Positions 10,945 to 22,797 of a DNA stretch of 64,000 bases are shown in pieces. Position 1 is the stretch's first letter; every line of letters begins with the position of its first letter. Source of the DNA: Panax quinquefolius (lineage: Eukaryota; Streptophyta; Magnoliopsida; Apiales; Araliaceae); the NCBI GenBank assembly GCA_020205615.1, contig CM035153.1:77072471-77136470 (forward strand). The letters are read 5' to 3'. A model generated the notes under the pieces. The model worked only from the letters and a program-made list of their open reading frames with translations, ran no database searches and was not told where the DNA came from. A program made the position numbers and the translations under genes.

Positions 10945-13943
10945 TGTGACACCCTCAAATCCGGGTACTTCATTCCCACAAGATTTGGTGTTCACTATCC
11001 AAAATCATTACATCCAACTATACATAATAAAGGATAAAGACATAACTTAAATAACTTAAACAATAATCTTTCCCATTAAAGGGTTACATCAACTTAAATC
11101 AATCCCAGGTAATCTAACCTTAAACTATTACATAAGTCTGCGGAATACACCACAATATAACATAAGTCTTATAACATAATTCATTTAAATAAATTCAAAT
11201 AAGTCTTCATCACTTGGACATCTTGCCATTTCTTTTGCTAGAAGATAGCTCATCGACTTTCTCAACTTTAGCTGCAGTGTTAATTGCAAGAGTGAGCAAA
11301 CAATTGCTCACTAGTGTACAAAATAATAATAGCAATAACATGAGATTAGACAATGAATACTAAATAATGGAGAACTTGTTCAACAAATTAAGAATAGAAA
11401 ACAAGTTTAAGATTATATCTGAGGGTCTTAAGACCATGAACTATGTCCCCGGTAATTAGGTATTATTACCTCAACCTTAACAGACGTTTAGACTATAAAA
11501 ACCCTTCCTTATGTACTTAGGGGTATCTGCCCTTTGTACCATGTATTGTGCACAAACATCTAAACGTTAACACGTACATATTCCCCTATAGTAGGGTTGT
11601 TCATCTCAGTTTGACTTTAAGATTTCCGTACTAAAGAAAGTTTAGTTTTGAACTAGATTATCAATGGTTCTAGAATTTTAGAACACTCATCATTTCAAAG
11701 ATTAGTCCAATCAATAAGATTTCGCTTGCTATTTGAAGGTTCAACATAATAATATAGGATTAAACAATGATATTTAAGTCAAAGATTGAATAATAACAAT
11801 ATACAACTGAATAGACATGGTATATATGCAAAGTACTACATCCAAAAGAGTTAGGAAAATCTCACTTGAAACAATGAATTTAAATAGTATATGCTTTGAA
11901 TAGCAATAACAAGAGTCACGTATGTGAAACTCGCTCGATGTAAAGAATTAGATTACAAGAGCTTGCATGATCATGAACAGGGTAGAATCAATAAGCTTAC
12001 TCAACTTTAATATAAGATTTAAGAACTTGCATAATGATAGATTTTGGTTAGAAAGCTTGCTTGAAAACAAAGGGTAAACATAATTCTGAAACTTGCATTC
12101 ATTATAAAGAGAATGAAGTTAGGGAACTTGCCTCATGTGTAAGCTACACAAGTATATTAAACGTTCGCCAATTACCCTACATATACGTACCATTGAAATC
12201 GTAATATCGATTAGTTATATTATCGTTAGCTTTATAGGTTCAATCCATCATCTAAGTCATAACCTTTAACTTAATATATAATCATGTTGGTTAACCACTC
12301 ACACGAATCTAAAAACTCTCTATCGTATAACATAAAGCTTTAGCATTCAACTCTAACTCTTGCAAACATCAAATTTCATTCATTATAAAATTTGTTAATT
12401 GATTATTTAACATCTTCACTTTTTGGTATTACCATACATTACCATCTATTATTATATATTATGATATGGTTTAACATCTTTATCATGTCTACTAAGTTAG
12501 GTTAAGTCTTCATATTATAGTCTATAATCAATCAAAATTCATCGCCATCGCTTTGCTTAGACGCGCAGCAATGATTCATGTTGTCCCCAAGCCTTGCATT
12601 GCCTTGCTATTTTGTTGGTGCACAACCAGAAAAAAATAGATAGAATTTGCATTGCTTTCGCCTTTTGGTACCGATTTGACTACTCAAAGACGCAGACAAA
12701 AAACCTATGCAGTTTACTTTCCCTATTACGACACCAAACCCCAATTTTTCCTAATTACAACAAAAATTCACAAACTTTAACAACTAGAATTTGGTAACAA
12801 CATCACCAAGCATGCACTTCATAATTCTACCAACACAAACATTATATATAATCAACTTTCAAGGATCAAAAATCACATTTTTCCAATTTCTTCATATTTC
12901 AATACTTTAAGCGAATTCAATCGCCAAACCTTTAGTTTTTTAACCAATTGACACCATTCCAACTATGTTGTTTTTGTTTCTTGATGTACTAACACAATCT
13001 ACAACCAATTTATAGATTCTATCAAGGATTGAACATCAAATTTGGACTCAATTAAGCCATTTTACATATATATACACACTGTTATTGGAGTATTTTTCCT
13101 TAAACCCAATTTTCATGAATTCGATCACTAACATAGGATTATAGATGTCAACTAACAGGTAACAACAAGGTTATACATACATAAAATTAATATCTTAAAC
13201 AACAATTCAACAAAATCTCAATTTTAGAAAATGAAAATTATAAAACTACAAATTAGAATTAGGGGTAGATTATACCTTAATCCTTTGTTTTGCAAGATAA
13301 TGTTAACAAAGTTCTAGCAATCCTTCCTCTGCTTCTCTCTTGTTCTTCTTCTCTCTCAAATCCTCTAACACTCTGAGTTTTCTTAGTTAGCCTTTAGGAA
13401 AATAATATGCGTAAGGTAAAACTGATATAGGTCTCTCTCTCCCCCACGTACTCTTCAGGTAAGAACCCAAAAGCTACGTCAGTTAGATTAAGCCAAAGGC
13501 CACAAGGCCTTGTTTGGCTACACTTAGTTTAGGTTTCTAATTTATTTTGATAACATTTATATTATATAGTTCCACTTGTCACACTTTTATTTAATTAATT
13601 TATGTTCTTACAATTTTAATTATAATTTCCATTATAATTATTTTTATACTTAACAAATTATTACACATTTAATTTAGTTATTAAATTAAACTAGAACATC
13701 ATTTTATTTATTTTAATTATTTTCTTAAATACCAAACAATCCATTTAATTTAATTAATTCATTAAATTAAATCTTCAAATAATAAAATTACCATTAATTC
13801 ATTTAGTTAACATACACACTTAACTAAATTATCACACCACAATTTCATCAATTATTTATTTATCTCAATAAATAAATTATTTAAAATATTTATTTAATTC
13901 AATAAATATTTAAATTTAATTACAAAATTTCTCGATCATTACA
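10945..13943 (-). repeat. LTR of element B (3.0 kb)
   Basis: On the minus strand it begins TGTAATGATCGAG (13943) and ends CCGGATTTGAGGGTGTCACA (10945), giving TG...CA ends. The terminal CCGGATTTG...GTGTCACA is shared with solo LTR E (18988), and both carry a TTAGCTGCA block further in, so B and E belong to one LTR type. The LTR contains no supported gene. Confidence 0.82.
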
Positions 13944-13981
13944 TCCTTCCCTCCTTAAAAGGATTTTGTCCCTAGAACTCG
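13944..13981 (-). other. Purine tract and 3' end of a second B-type internal region
   Basis: On the minus strand this reads GACAAAATCC then TTTTAAGGAGGGAAGGA directly before the LTR start: the polypurine tract expected upstream of a 3' LTR. Yet the same LTR has a primer site on its other side and so also acts as a 5' LTR. Only about 38 bp of this second internal region remain before element C sequence begins. Confidence 0.65.
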
Positions 13982-14790
13982 ATAAATTTATTTGTTACAC
14001 GTATTCCCGAAGAACTTCCTGGCCTACCCTAGAGCGTGAAATCAAATTTTGTATTGACCTTGAACCCAGTACAAAACCCTCAAATATTTCTTCACCCAAA
14101 ACGAACGTAACATTCGCCAAAAACGTTGGCTCGAGCTGTTGAAAGATTACGATAATACCATTTAATACCATCCTGGAAAAGCGAACGTGGTAGTTGATGC
14201 GTTGAATAGAAGTTCAGTATCTTGATTCTGAGTCGACATTGTTAACATTAAAGACCCATTTAAATGCTAACGTACAAAAGATAGAGATAAAGTTAAAGAC
14301 TCTAGGGACCTACGTGTCGATGTCAAATATACGAGTAGAATCGTCTTTAATCGATAAAGTTCAAGCTACTCAAGCTACAGACTCAGAGCCGATGAATGTG
14401 AAGAAGAAGGTGCAGGAAGGCGTTTTTCTAGAAGCAAGAATCGATGAAGAGAGAAAATCTCAGCCCTCGATTTTATTGGTCTATTTGAAATCCTCGATCG
14501 AGTAGGAACTGTGGCCTATAGACTCGATTTATCGCCAAGTATGTCTTGTGTTCATAACATTTTCACGTATCGATATTACGTAAATATGTGGATGACCCAA
14601 ACCACATTATTGAATTATAACTAGATGAGATAGCAGAAAATTTAATGTATGAGGTGATACCTGTTAAACTACTGGATAAGAAAAAACATATTCTACGCTC
14701 AAAGGTTATACCTCAAGAGTTAGAATCTAACAAGGGATCCTCACCTCTTCGACATACCAGGCACTGTACGTCAATTTTGAGGACGAAATT
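13982..14790 (+). pseudogene. Element C pol, internally deleted
   Basis: Three pol pieces are fused by deletions. First is the PR-RT linker (PEELPGLP, about 14000-14090). Next comes the end of RNase H (RRWLELLKDYDNT, then YHPGKANVVVDALNRSSVS, about 14120-14222). The RNase H-integrase linker (14239-14420) follows, then directly the C-terminal end of integrase (VGTVAYRLDLSPSMSCVHN, about 14500-14565) and a VIPVKLLDKKKHILRSKVI stretch typical of the region before a chromodomain. RT, most of RNase H and the integrase core are missing. No chromodomain follows. Non-coding today. Confidence 0.82.
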
Positions 14791-15629
14791 TCATAAGAAT
14801 GGGAGGTTGTAAGGCCCCAAAATTTATGAATAAAGATTAATTTTCTCAAAATATTTTTTTTGAATAATAAGGTGTGGAATTGATATAATGTTATAGTTGT
14901 GGGTAGTATTTACAAATTTTGCAAAGTATGCAAGTTGTCATAAAATATTCGATTAGTAAGGAAATATTCGTTTTATCAGGGAATATTCGTACGACAACAC
15001 AATCATTAGTGGACCCCACAACAGAATTACTGTCGGAGTTAGAAAATGACATAAATATCTTTTTATAAAAATAACGGTGAAATTTTTACCGTTAACTGTT
15101 GAAATACTCAATGGTAAAAGTACAGTAATATGCGTGGTTGCATAGTAGTACGCGGTATTGATTATTGATGCTTACGAGAGAAGTCACTCAGTTTTATTCA
15201 ATTATTGCCACAATAATTGCTGCATAGTATCTCACGTTATTGATTCAATTATTGTCACAATATTTTATATTATTAAATCAATAATTGAGATGACAAGTTA
15301 TTCATATTATTATTTGCATTATTGACAGTATCTAGAAAGTCCTGTCGTGAAAAGGGGTTTGGTCACCTAATTGCGCGTCAATAGGGAGAAATCCTTATTG
15401 GAACGCCCTCTTTTCCTGGGAATGATCTGGTTGTTAAATATTGCGAGTTATAATAATGATGAATAAATATTGTTAAAAATATATTTTGGGAAGTCAAGTG
15501 AATTAAGATAAATAGAGGGGATTTTTATGAAGTATTTGTTGTAAATTTTGCTTATTATTTGGTCCCCCACTTACCTATTTTTCAAAACTGTCGGTAGAAG
15601 TTATCTCAGTTTTGTTATATATATATATA

Positions 15630-15901
15630 CAGTCCGGATCCAGTCAGGGATCCCGGACTTTACCAAAATAAGGACCTTTTTTTTCTTTTTTTTAGAACAA
15701 CTAAAAAAAATTATGGAACTGAAATTTTTACATACTACAGTGTTTTGGGTGTGATTTGGATACATATAACAAAACATGTCTATACAAACTATCCAGTTCC
15801 ATAAAAAAATTTATTTTTAGTTGTTTTAAAAAAAAGCAAAAATAAAAATAAAAATTAAAGGTCCGCATTTTAAGCCATTATTCGAGTCCTAATGGATCCT
15901 T

Positions 15902-15911
<10 letters not shown>
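15630..15911. mobile_element. MITE inserted in a (TA)n microsatellite of C LTR
   Basis: A block of about 280 bp with imperfect terminal inverted repeats. The left side carries GGATCCAGTCAGG and AAAATAAGGACCTTT; the right side, inverted, carries GGATCCATTAGG and AAAATGCGGACCTTT. Inside is a second inverted pair: AACAACTAAAAAAAATTATG with its inverse near 15800-15835. It is flanked by TA runs on both sides. The homologous positions in D (58212-58245) have only the TA run, which serves as an empty site. TA-targeting suggests a Stowaway- or Micron-like element; the superfamily is uncertain. Confidence 0.7.

Positions 15912-15952
<41 letters not shown>
15912..15952. repeat. (TA)n microsatellite
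   Basis: About 40 bp of pure TA repeat in the C LTR. The homologous run in D is at 58212-58245. Confidence 0.95.
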
Positions 15953-15958
<6 letters not shown>

Positions 15959-16128
15959 AAGTTTTGTTTTTTATGAAAAATAGAATATATTATATTTTAT
16001 TATGCATAGTATTTGCATAGTGACTGCATAGTAAAATCAGAAAATTTCAGTCGAATTCGTGATTTTCCCATTGTGTAGTTCATGATTTTTCCTTTATTGT
16101 GCATCCAAATAGTATCCTTCCATTCTCC

Positions 16129-16137
16129 TATAAATAG
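16129..16137 (+). promoter_or_regulatory. TATA box in C LTR
   Basis: CCTATAAATAGGATGCT lies in the same place in the C, D, F and K LTRs, followed about 30-40 bp on by an AATCACACCAGAA word (C, D, F). Conservation across copies supports a U3 promoter. Confidence 0.65.
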
Positions 16138-16302
16138 GATGCTCGGTTTAGAAAAGAAAATCACACCAGAATCAGAGAATTCTTCTTCTATAATATTGAG
16201 CGTATTTCTTTAGAGTTTAAAGAAACTTTGAGTGTAAAAAATAGTGAAAGTTTTCTTCAAGAATATATCTGCTATACTAGTCAGAATTGCTCTCTTTTTG
16301 AG

Positions 16303-16600
16303 GTAAGGGGTATTATTTATTTCATATTCGCTTACGATATTATTTTTCGTATTCGTAAGAAATTTTATTTTCGTTCAATATTCGTAAGGAATATTATTTT
16401 CGTTCAATATTCGTAGGGATATTGTCTTCGTTTAGTATTTTTAAGGAATATTATTTTTGTTCAATATTTGTAAGGGGTATTATTTATTTTATATTCGCAT
16501 ATGATATTATTTTTCGTATTCGTAAGGAATTTTATTTTCGTTCAATATTCGTAAGGGATATTATTTTTGTTCAATATTCGTAAATATTTTCTTCCATACT
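16303..16600 (+). repeat. Tandem duplication in C LTR
   Basis: The block starting GGGGTATTATTTATTT at 16307 recurs at about 16475 with the same ATTCGTAAGG-containing sequence. It is a local duplication of about 170 bp, itself built of ATTCGTAAGGAATATTATTTT-like short units. Confidence 0.75.
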
Positions 16601-16784
16601 CTGTAGTATGTATGTAATATTATTTCATTTCAGATTCTAAATTTTACACTCATTTTGTTAAAGTATTGCTTCTATACTCCTTAAAATTAGTAGAATATCC
16701 TTGAAATTTATGTTTCATCTGGTATCGTTCCACAGATATATTTTTCTGAACATTCTTGTTAAATTTTAAGCTTTCCATGATAAA

Positions 16785-16975
16785 GTACTATTCATGGGTA
16801 CTATTTATACGTACGAAACTATTCATACGTACGAAATTATTCATACGTATGGTACTATTCATACGTACGGTATTATTCACGAAGTACTATTCTCAAAGTA
16901 CTATTCCCGAAGTACTATTCATAAGGTACTATTCACGAAGTACTATTTACGAGATACTATTCACCCAAAAAATTG
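16785..16975 (+). repeat. TACTATTCA minisatellite in C LTR
   Basis: About eleven units of 14-19 bp built on GTACTATTCAYGNA. Counterparts of different sequence and length occur at the same LTR position in D (57610-57700) and F (60530-60590). It creates the spurious ORFs at 16756-17082. Confidence 0.85.
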
Positions 16976-18025
16976 ATTTCTTTCTGTCCAAATTATTTTT
17001 GATACATGAATATTATTCTTCAATTTTATTCCACAAAGCAGTTATCATGTTGACAATTTGGAAATTTTTAAACTTCGGATAAATTTAAAATTTTTAATAT
17101 TTATCCTTGATTTCGTTTGATTGATGTTTATATCATTGTCATCATCCTCATGCTTATATTATGATGAAAGTTATCTTTGGCCCGTAGTGCATAGACGGAC
17201 TGTTGATTGGTATGATTATGACCAGTGATTATTCGGTGTAATCATGACCTGTAATGTTACAAATGATGTGATAAAAGTCCTCATTGGCCCGTAGTGCATT
17301 GATGGACAGATGTTAGTATCATCATAACCATGCATTCTCTTCAGCCAAGGGTGCAAAGATGAATTGTTGTTTGAGATGATCATGACCATTAGTGAAAACA
17401 CGAATATCCTTGGCCCGTAGTGCATGGATAATTCGTGGTTGTGATATTAATGAATATCCTTGGCTCGTAGTGCATGGATAATTCAGTTATGTGGATTATT
17501 TATTAAGCTGAGTCTCAGCGATAAAATTGAAGATAAACTTTTAAATCATAGAAGATGGTAGATATCATGCTTTACTTGACTCTTCTAATGGATTACTTGT
17601 TCCGCAGTAGTTGTTGATCTAAAACATGTTGTCTATTGTATTCTATCAGTTCTTATACTGTTGAAGGCTAACGATAATTTATTCTGCATTATCTTAGTCA
17701 TAATATTTCTTACTGGGCTAGTTGAGCTCACCCTTTTCTTTCAATGTTCTCTTCAGAAAATGAGAATATAGTTGGGACTGGTCGGAAAAGGGATGGACAG
17801 TCCAGCTGGTTGTTTTAGTAGTCCTCACTATTCTATGAAATAGTGTGATAATAAATGTAATGAGGACTCCATTTGATTTTGGATATTGTCTATGAGACAA
17901 TATTCGTGTTAAAACTCTCAGCTACGCTTTTGTCGTATTGTATAAATTAAGTTTGTATTTAAATTTTGTACCATATATTTGGCGACTCAGAATGGGTGAT
18001 GTATACCTATTTTGGAGGCGTCACA

Positions 18026-18982
18026 GGTATTGTCAGAACAAGTGCTGAAATGAGTCTCCTCTTGAGTTCTTGAAAACTCATTTCACATTCCTCGCTCCAA
18101 CCGAATTTTGTATCTTTTTGAGTCAGCTGAGTTAATGGAGTAGAATGGAGTAGTAATTCGAGAAAACCCTTATACGAATCTCCGATAATAACTAGCTAAG
18201 CCCAGAAAGCTACGTACTTTGGTCATTGACTTAGATTGCTCCCAGCTTTGTATTTCTTCAATCTTCGCTGGGTCAACAGATATTCCGTGATTTGATATCA
18301 TGTGCCCAAGGAATGCTACTTCCTCAAGCCAGAACTTGTATTTCTTCAACTTGGCATACATCTTATTTTCACGAAGCTTTTGGAGTATTAGCCTCAAGTG
18401 TTGCTTATGATCTTCACAACTTTTGGAGTATATGAGGATGTCATCAATAAAGACAACCACAAAATGATCCAAATATTCCTTGAATACTCGGTTCATCATA
18501 TCCATGAAGGCAACAGGAGCATTAGTCAATCCAAAAGACATGACTAAAAATTCGTAATGCCCGTACCGAGTTCTGAAAGCAGCCTTTGGAATGTCATCAG
18601 TTTTAATCTTTAATTAATGATATCCAGAACTAAGATCGATTTTTGAAAAGAATTTAGTACCTTACAACTGGACAAACAGGTCATCAATACGAGGTAACGG
18701 GTACCTATTTTTGATGGTGACATGATTCAACTCCCGATAATCAATACAAAGTCGCATACTCCCATCTTTCTTCTTTACAAATAGAACAGGAGCACCCCAA
18801 GGAGACATACTAGGACAAATGAAATCGATGTCTAACAACTCCTACAGTAGGGTTTTTAACTCCTGAAGTTCAATAGGAGTCATTCGATATGGGGCTTTAG
18901 AAATGGGTTTTATACCGGGTTCAAGGTGAATACAAAATTCGATTTCACGCTCTGGGGGTAGGCCAGGAAGTTCTTCAGGGAA
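18026..18982 (-). pseudogene. Element D reverse transcriptase
   Basis: Ty3/gypsy RT, read from [15 protein letters not shown] through [12 protein letters not shown], then after stops [17 protein letters not shown], the active site [44 protein letters not shown] and the RT-RNase H linker up to LVLTI. The polymerase Asp pair (IDD) is intact. Stops include TAA after VQL near 18662 and TAA in GYH*LK. The TAA after QL is shared with element F (63773-63775). The reading breaks at 18025, where the C LTR begins. Non-functional. Confidence 0.88.
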
Positions 18983-20299
18983 TACGTTGTGACACCCCCA
19001 AATCCGGGTACTTTTAACCCATGTATATGGTGCTACACGGTATTCATCACTATACATTCATTTCATTGAAACAACATCAAAATGAGTGTATTTACTACAT
19101 TCTTATTACAATAATAATGAATCTTTTCCCAGGTTCTGTTAACCAAGACATTCTTTGTTCGTTATAGTATAATTCATATAAACATGCTAATCTATTACAG
19201 GATAATCTACTTATTCATCTTAGCCTTGCCTTTATCTTTACTAGAACCCTTGGTTCGCACTGCCTTAGCTGCAATCATATAATTCAAGCAAGAAGTGAGC
19301 ATAACTAGCTCAGCAAGTCTAATAATATATAATACAAATACCACGTCGAGAATTATATGATTATTCTTCAATAACTGAACAAATAGCTATTAAGTACTAT
19401 GAAACATTTAATAGCACTTTTCATTCTCTTAATATCATTCTAAAGTACATAGAGTAACTTAGGAATTCTGAGTAGGTCAAAAGACCATGAACATTCTCTT
19501 TTGGTTTTCATTCATGAAAAAGGACAACTTGACACTAAGTCCGTAAGTCTGATATCTCTTACGAGCACTTCTAGGTGATCAGCCTATAGTACTCTATGTT
19601 GATCAACACCCATTCGTTAAACGTATTTACGTTTAAGTTTTGGCAACCTCACGTGCCCATCGAATAATCGATGTAAAATACATTTGTTTGTTCATATACA
19701 ATCTTACCTTTGAATCCGTACCAAACAATTGGCATAGGATAGCGTTAACAATACTATATCGAAAGACTTGCAAACAAATCAATCAAACTCTTAAGATTAG
19801 TCTAGCCAAGTTAAAACTGGCATCGACTCTTTCATAAAATAATTTATGCATCTTATATCATGAATCACAGAAAACTTGGCTAACACGAAGGTTAGACAAG
19901 CGTTAAGAAAACTTGTCTTCAAGCATCTTCAATTAAATATTAAATAGTTCTTGATCTTTATAGTTTCTACAAGATATATTCATATAGCACACTGAAATTA
20001 GCTACCAAACAATCTAATCATATTATTTTTACCAACTTCTTTCTCTTCTATAACTTAACCGAATTTATTTCATTAATAATACTCGATTCACATTACTATT
20101 CTTCTTTATGGCTTATTAACATTCTCATGTCCCTAATTCAATACTCAATGACCCTTGGTTAAATACCATAGTAGTTGAATACAATTTAGTTTCTCGCACT
20201 TTATGTTCTTCGTTTAATTACTATTAAACAACGTTCATTTCCTAAAGTCATCACTATATATACGATATAGGAATGGTCTTACCAGGCATACTAAGTATA

Positions 20300-20307
20300 T
20301 ACATGTC
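20300..20307. repeat. hAT target-site duplication, left copy
   Basis: tacatgtc, identical to 39266-39273. Together these bracket the whole 19 kb hAT with its nested contents. Confidence 0.93.
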
Positions 20308-20662
20308 TAGACCTGGAAAAGTCGGCCCAGGCCGGGCCAGCCCGCCCGTAAAAAATTGGGTTGTGGGCTTTACTTTTTCGACCCACTAAAATTTGGATCA
20401 TTTTTGCCCGGCCCAATTTTAACCCGGTCCAATAATGACAAGCCCGTGGGCGCTCGGCCCGCCCGTTCATTTAAAAAAACCCTATCTCTTCTCTAATCAC
20501 CCTAAGGGCTAACTGCGGCTAGCATAAATTAATAAAGGGACTGAGAGTCTGAGACAGAGAGAATGAGAGATACAGCCGTAACAGCCCCATCTCCTGACTC
20601 CAGTCTTCCACAAATCCATTATCTTCACTTCGATCGATCGACAACAAATATATACATATAAT
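20308..20662. other. hAT left arm
   Basis: Terminal 170 bp are unusually GC-rich for the window, with repeated GCCCG and CCGGCCC words. The remaining 190 bp show no gene I recognise. The arm ends where Copia-2 inserted. Confidence 0.7.
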
Positions 20663-22517
20663 TGAAAGTAGTATGCACATAAGCCAATCATGTTTGATGA
20701 TAAAGCATATACTTTGTAACAATCTTATTCATTTATTAATAAAAAGTATTAATTTATTAAAGGCTTTTAATTATCTACATGATGTTGTTTTATAATATGT
20801 GATAAACCCATAGTTTTAAGCAATGCTTTTAGAATAATGATGATGATCATTCTAATGAGATCTAAATTCTTAGAAAGCTTAAAACTAAAATAGTTCCCAA
20901 TCGTTGGATTACTAAATTGGGGATTAGTGAATCCGGATAGATTGGTACATCGTTGCTTGCTCATTGGATGAGGATGATTGATCTCATGATCATTTGTGTG
21001 GAGACACTAAAGCAAGTATGTAGGTTCTTATTAGAGAATAAGTTCAATCGAACGTTGGCTCGCTAAGGAATACCTAATGGAGTCTTACTTGCTTTTGTCG
21101 ATAGGAATTCATGTAGTGATAGTAGTACAAGTGATCCATGGACTTGAGATCATCATAGTATCTTGTGTATGATGATGAGTTATACTTTGACTTATTCCTT
21201 AAGACCCTTAGGGTATATCAAAGGGTATGCTTGGGTATAACAAGTTGTATGGAGATAATATATGATCAATAAAGAATCTACCACTTCTAATAAAAGAAGA
21301 GAATGTCCTATGTGATTCGATAAATGACAACCCAAAGAGTCCTTGGCAAGGCGTAATGAAATTAGAAAGGAGTTTCTAATTTGCATTATTTGAGTTGTGC
21401 ATTTAAGGATCGAAATACATATAATTAAATAAAATAAGACTTGACGATGAATTCATGTCTTATATTTAATTGGGACATTGTATGGTGGAAGGATTGAATT
21501 GTCGGTAACTATTTACTCAAAGGTTCTTTTATGATTAATGTTGAAATCTATATTATCCGGAAAGTCGTTGATCATTAGGAGGCTTATCCCTATTGTAGAA
21601 TAAATATTATTTATTTAAATAAATTAATTGTTTAATTTATTTATTTAAATAAGATTAGAATTGTTCTAATTGATTTATTCACAAATAGGTTTAATATGGA
21701 GAACCTATAGGTCACACCATAAAAGGAAGAATAATTATTTAAGAAGTTAATGGCATAATCGTAATAATATGTTATGTATATTTAATTTAATCTATGGTGA
21801 TAGAATAAATTAAATAGCTTAATATTTATTATTTAATATTTTAGAAATATTAAATATAAATTAATAAGAGGAGTCTTATTAATATTATTACAATTATTAT
21901 TATTATTTTAATTTCTAAAAGAGTTTAGGAATTAATTTAATATAAGTACTCTCATTTATTCCTAATAAGATTAGGAGGAAAATTAATTAAAGAAGTTTAA
22001 TTAATTATCCCTAATAAGATTAGGGGAGCCCATTTAATTAAAAGAGTTTAATTAAATAATACCTTATTTTAATAGGGTTACTTGATATCTTTATAAGAGG
22101 AGTCTTATATCAGATATCAAAAGAACTACGTTATAATTCCAAGAGTTGGAAACTACGCTCCTTTTCTATAGAGATAGAAAAACTAGGGTTTAGCCAACCA
22201 CCCATCTTCTTGAATCCTTCTTCTTTCTTGGTGGATCACCTCTAGAGGCCAAACACTTGGGTGGCTAACGTTGATCAAAGGAAGGAACCAAACCCGGTGA
22301 ATTCAAGTTGAACGCGAAAGGATTTGGAGGTGAACTTGTACCTGAGGAAGCTCGATCTTCAAGGGTATGATTTTATTCTTTATCTTTTCGTTTAATTAAT
22401 AATTATGCATAAAGGGTGATCCAGGTATATGGTTTGTAAAATTTTTAAACTCTGATTTTACACGTTTCCGTTTATTTATGCAATTTGATTGCGTTCTTGA
22501 ATATTACAAACCTAATA
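20663..22517 (+). repeat. 5' LTR of Copia-2
   Basis: Starts TGAAAGTAGTATGCACATAA and ends CCTAATA before the primer site. It matches the interrupted 3' LTR and the inverted Copia-1 LTR (1244-3131). Differences between copies are often short indels near CG sites, for example around 21045 versus 27880. Confidence 0.93.
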
Positions 22518-22518
22518 G

Positions 22519-22531
22519 TGGTATCAGAGCC
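22519..22531 (+). other. Primer binding site of Copia-2 (tRNA-iMet)
   Basis: TGGTATCAGAGCC, the standard plant copia site, one base after the LTR. Confidence 0.93.
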
Positions 22532-22748
22532 AAACCTTTATGCGAATTATTAATTATTTTAATTTAATATATATATTGATATGTGTTTAGAACAAATTTT
22601 TTGGGCATAATTTGTTGTATAAAATTTATTATTATATATTATAAAAAAAAATCGTTAAACTGCTTTCTTGATTCGCGTGATAAGGTGCATTCTCGCTAGG
22701 AGCTAGCACGGATTTCCGTGATTCCATGTGATTCAATTAATCACATTG

Positions 22749-22797
<49 letters not shown>

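Larger units (their letters stand above)
3709..13981 (-). mobile_element. Element B: Ty3/gypsy retrotransposon, 5' LTR to RT
   Basis: Minus-strand Ty3/gypsy element. Reading right to left it has a 5' LTR (10945-13943), primer site, an extra coiled-coil ORF (10706-9942), gag with two zinc knuckles (9624-8496), protease and pre-RT (8490-7918), solo LTR G (4112-7917), then RT (4106-3709), where LTR H cuts in. RNase H, integrase and the 3' LTR would be left of the window. The order PR-RT after gag, initiator tRNA-Met primer and purine tract fit the chromovirus/Tekay side of Ty3/gypsy. The lineage call is inference because no chromodomain is visible. Confidence 0.8.
13982..18025 (+). mobile_element. 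Element C: Ty3/gypsy 3' remnant (pol scraps plus 3' LTR)
   Basis: Plus-strand element of the C/D/F/K family. It retains a heavily deleted pol (13982-14790), a purine tract AAGAATGGGAGGT (14795-14807) and a 3' LTR (14808-18025). The right flank at 18026 is inside D pol, so C inserted into D in opposite orientation. Its right TSD copy should be ggtat. The left half and 5' LTR are lost or lie beyond element B, outside the window. Confidence 0.82.
14808..18025 (+). repeat. 3' LTR of element C (3.2 kb)
   Basis: Begins TGTAAGGCCCCAAAATTTAT, ends TATTTTGGAGGCGTCACA. It is colinear with the D LTR (56612-59019, inverted) and the F LTR (59025-61533), but about 700 bp longer. A MITE at about 15630-15911 and tandem duplications at 16303-16600 and 16785-16975 account for much of the difference. 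Confidence 0.88.

Noticed and set aside
14239..14505. 88-aa ORF as a novel gene
   Set aside because: It is the RNase H-integrase linker of element C in its original frame, followed by the integrase C-terminus.
16756..17082. ORFs with YSRSTI / HTYEI repeats
   Set aside because: Translation of the TACTATTCA minisatellite in the C LTR.
20470..20662. Possible organelle DNA in the hAT left arm
   Set aside because: No plastid or mitochondrial gene could be recognised, only short coincidental words.
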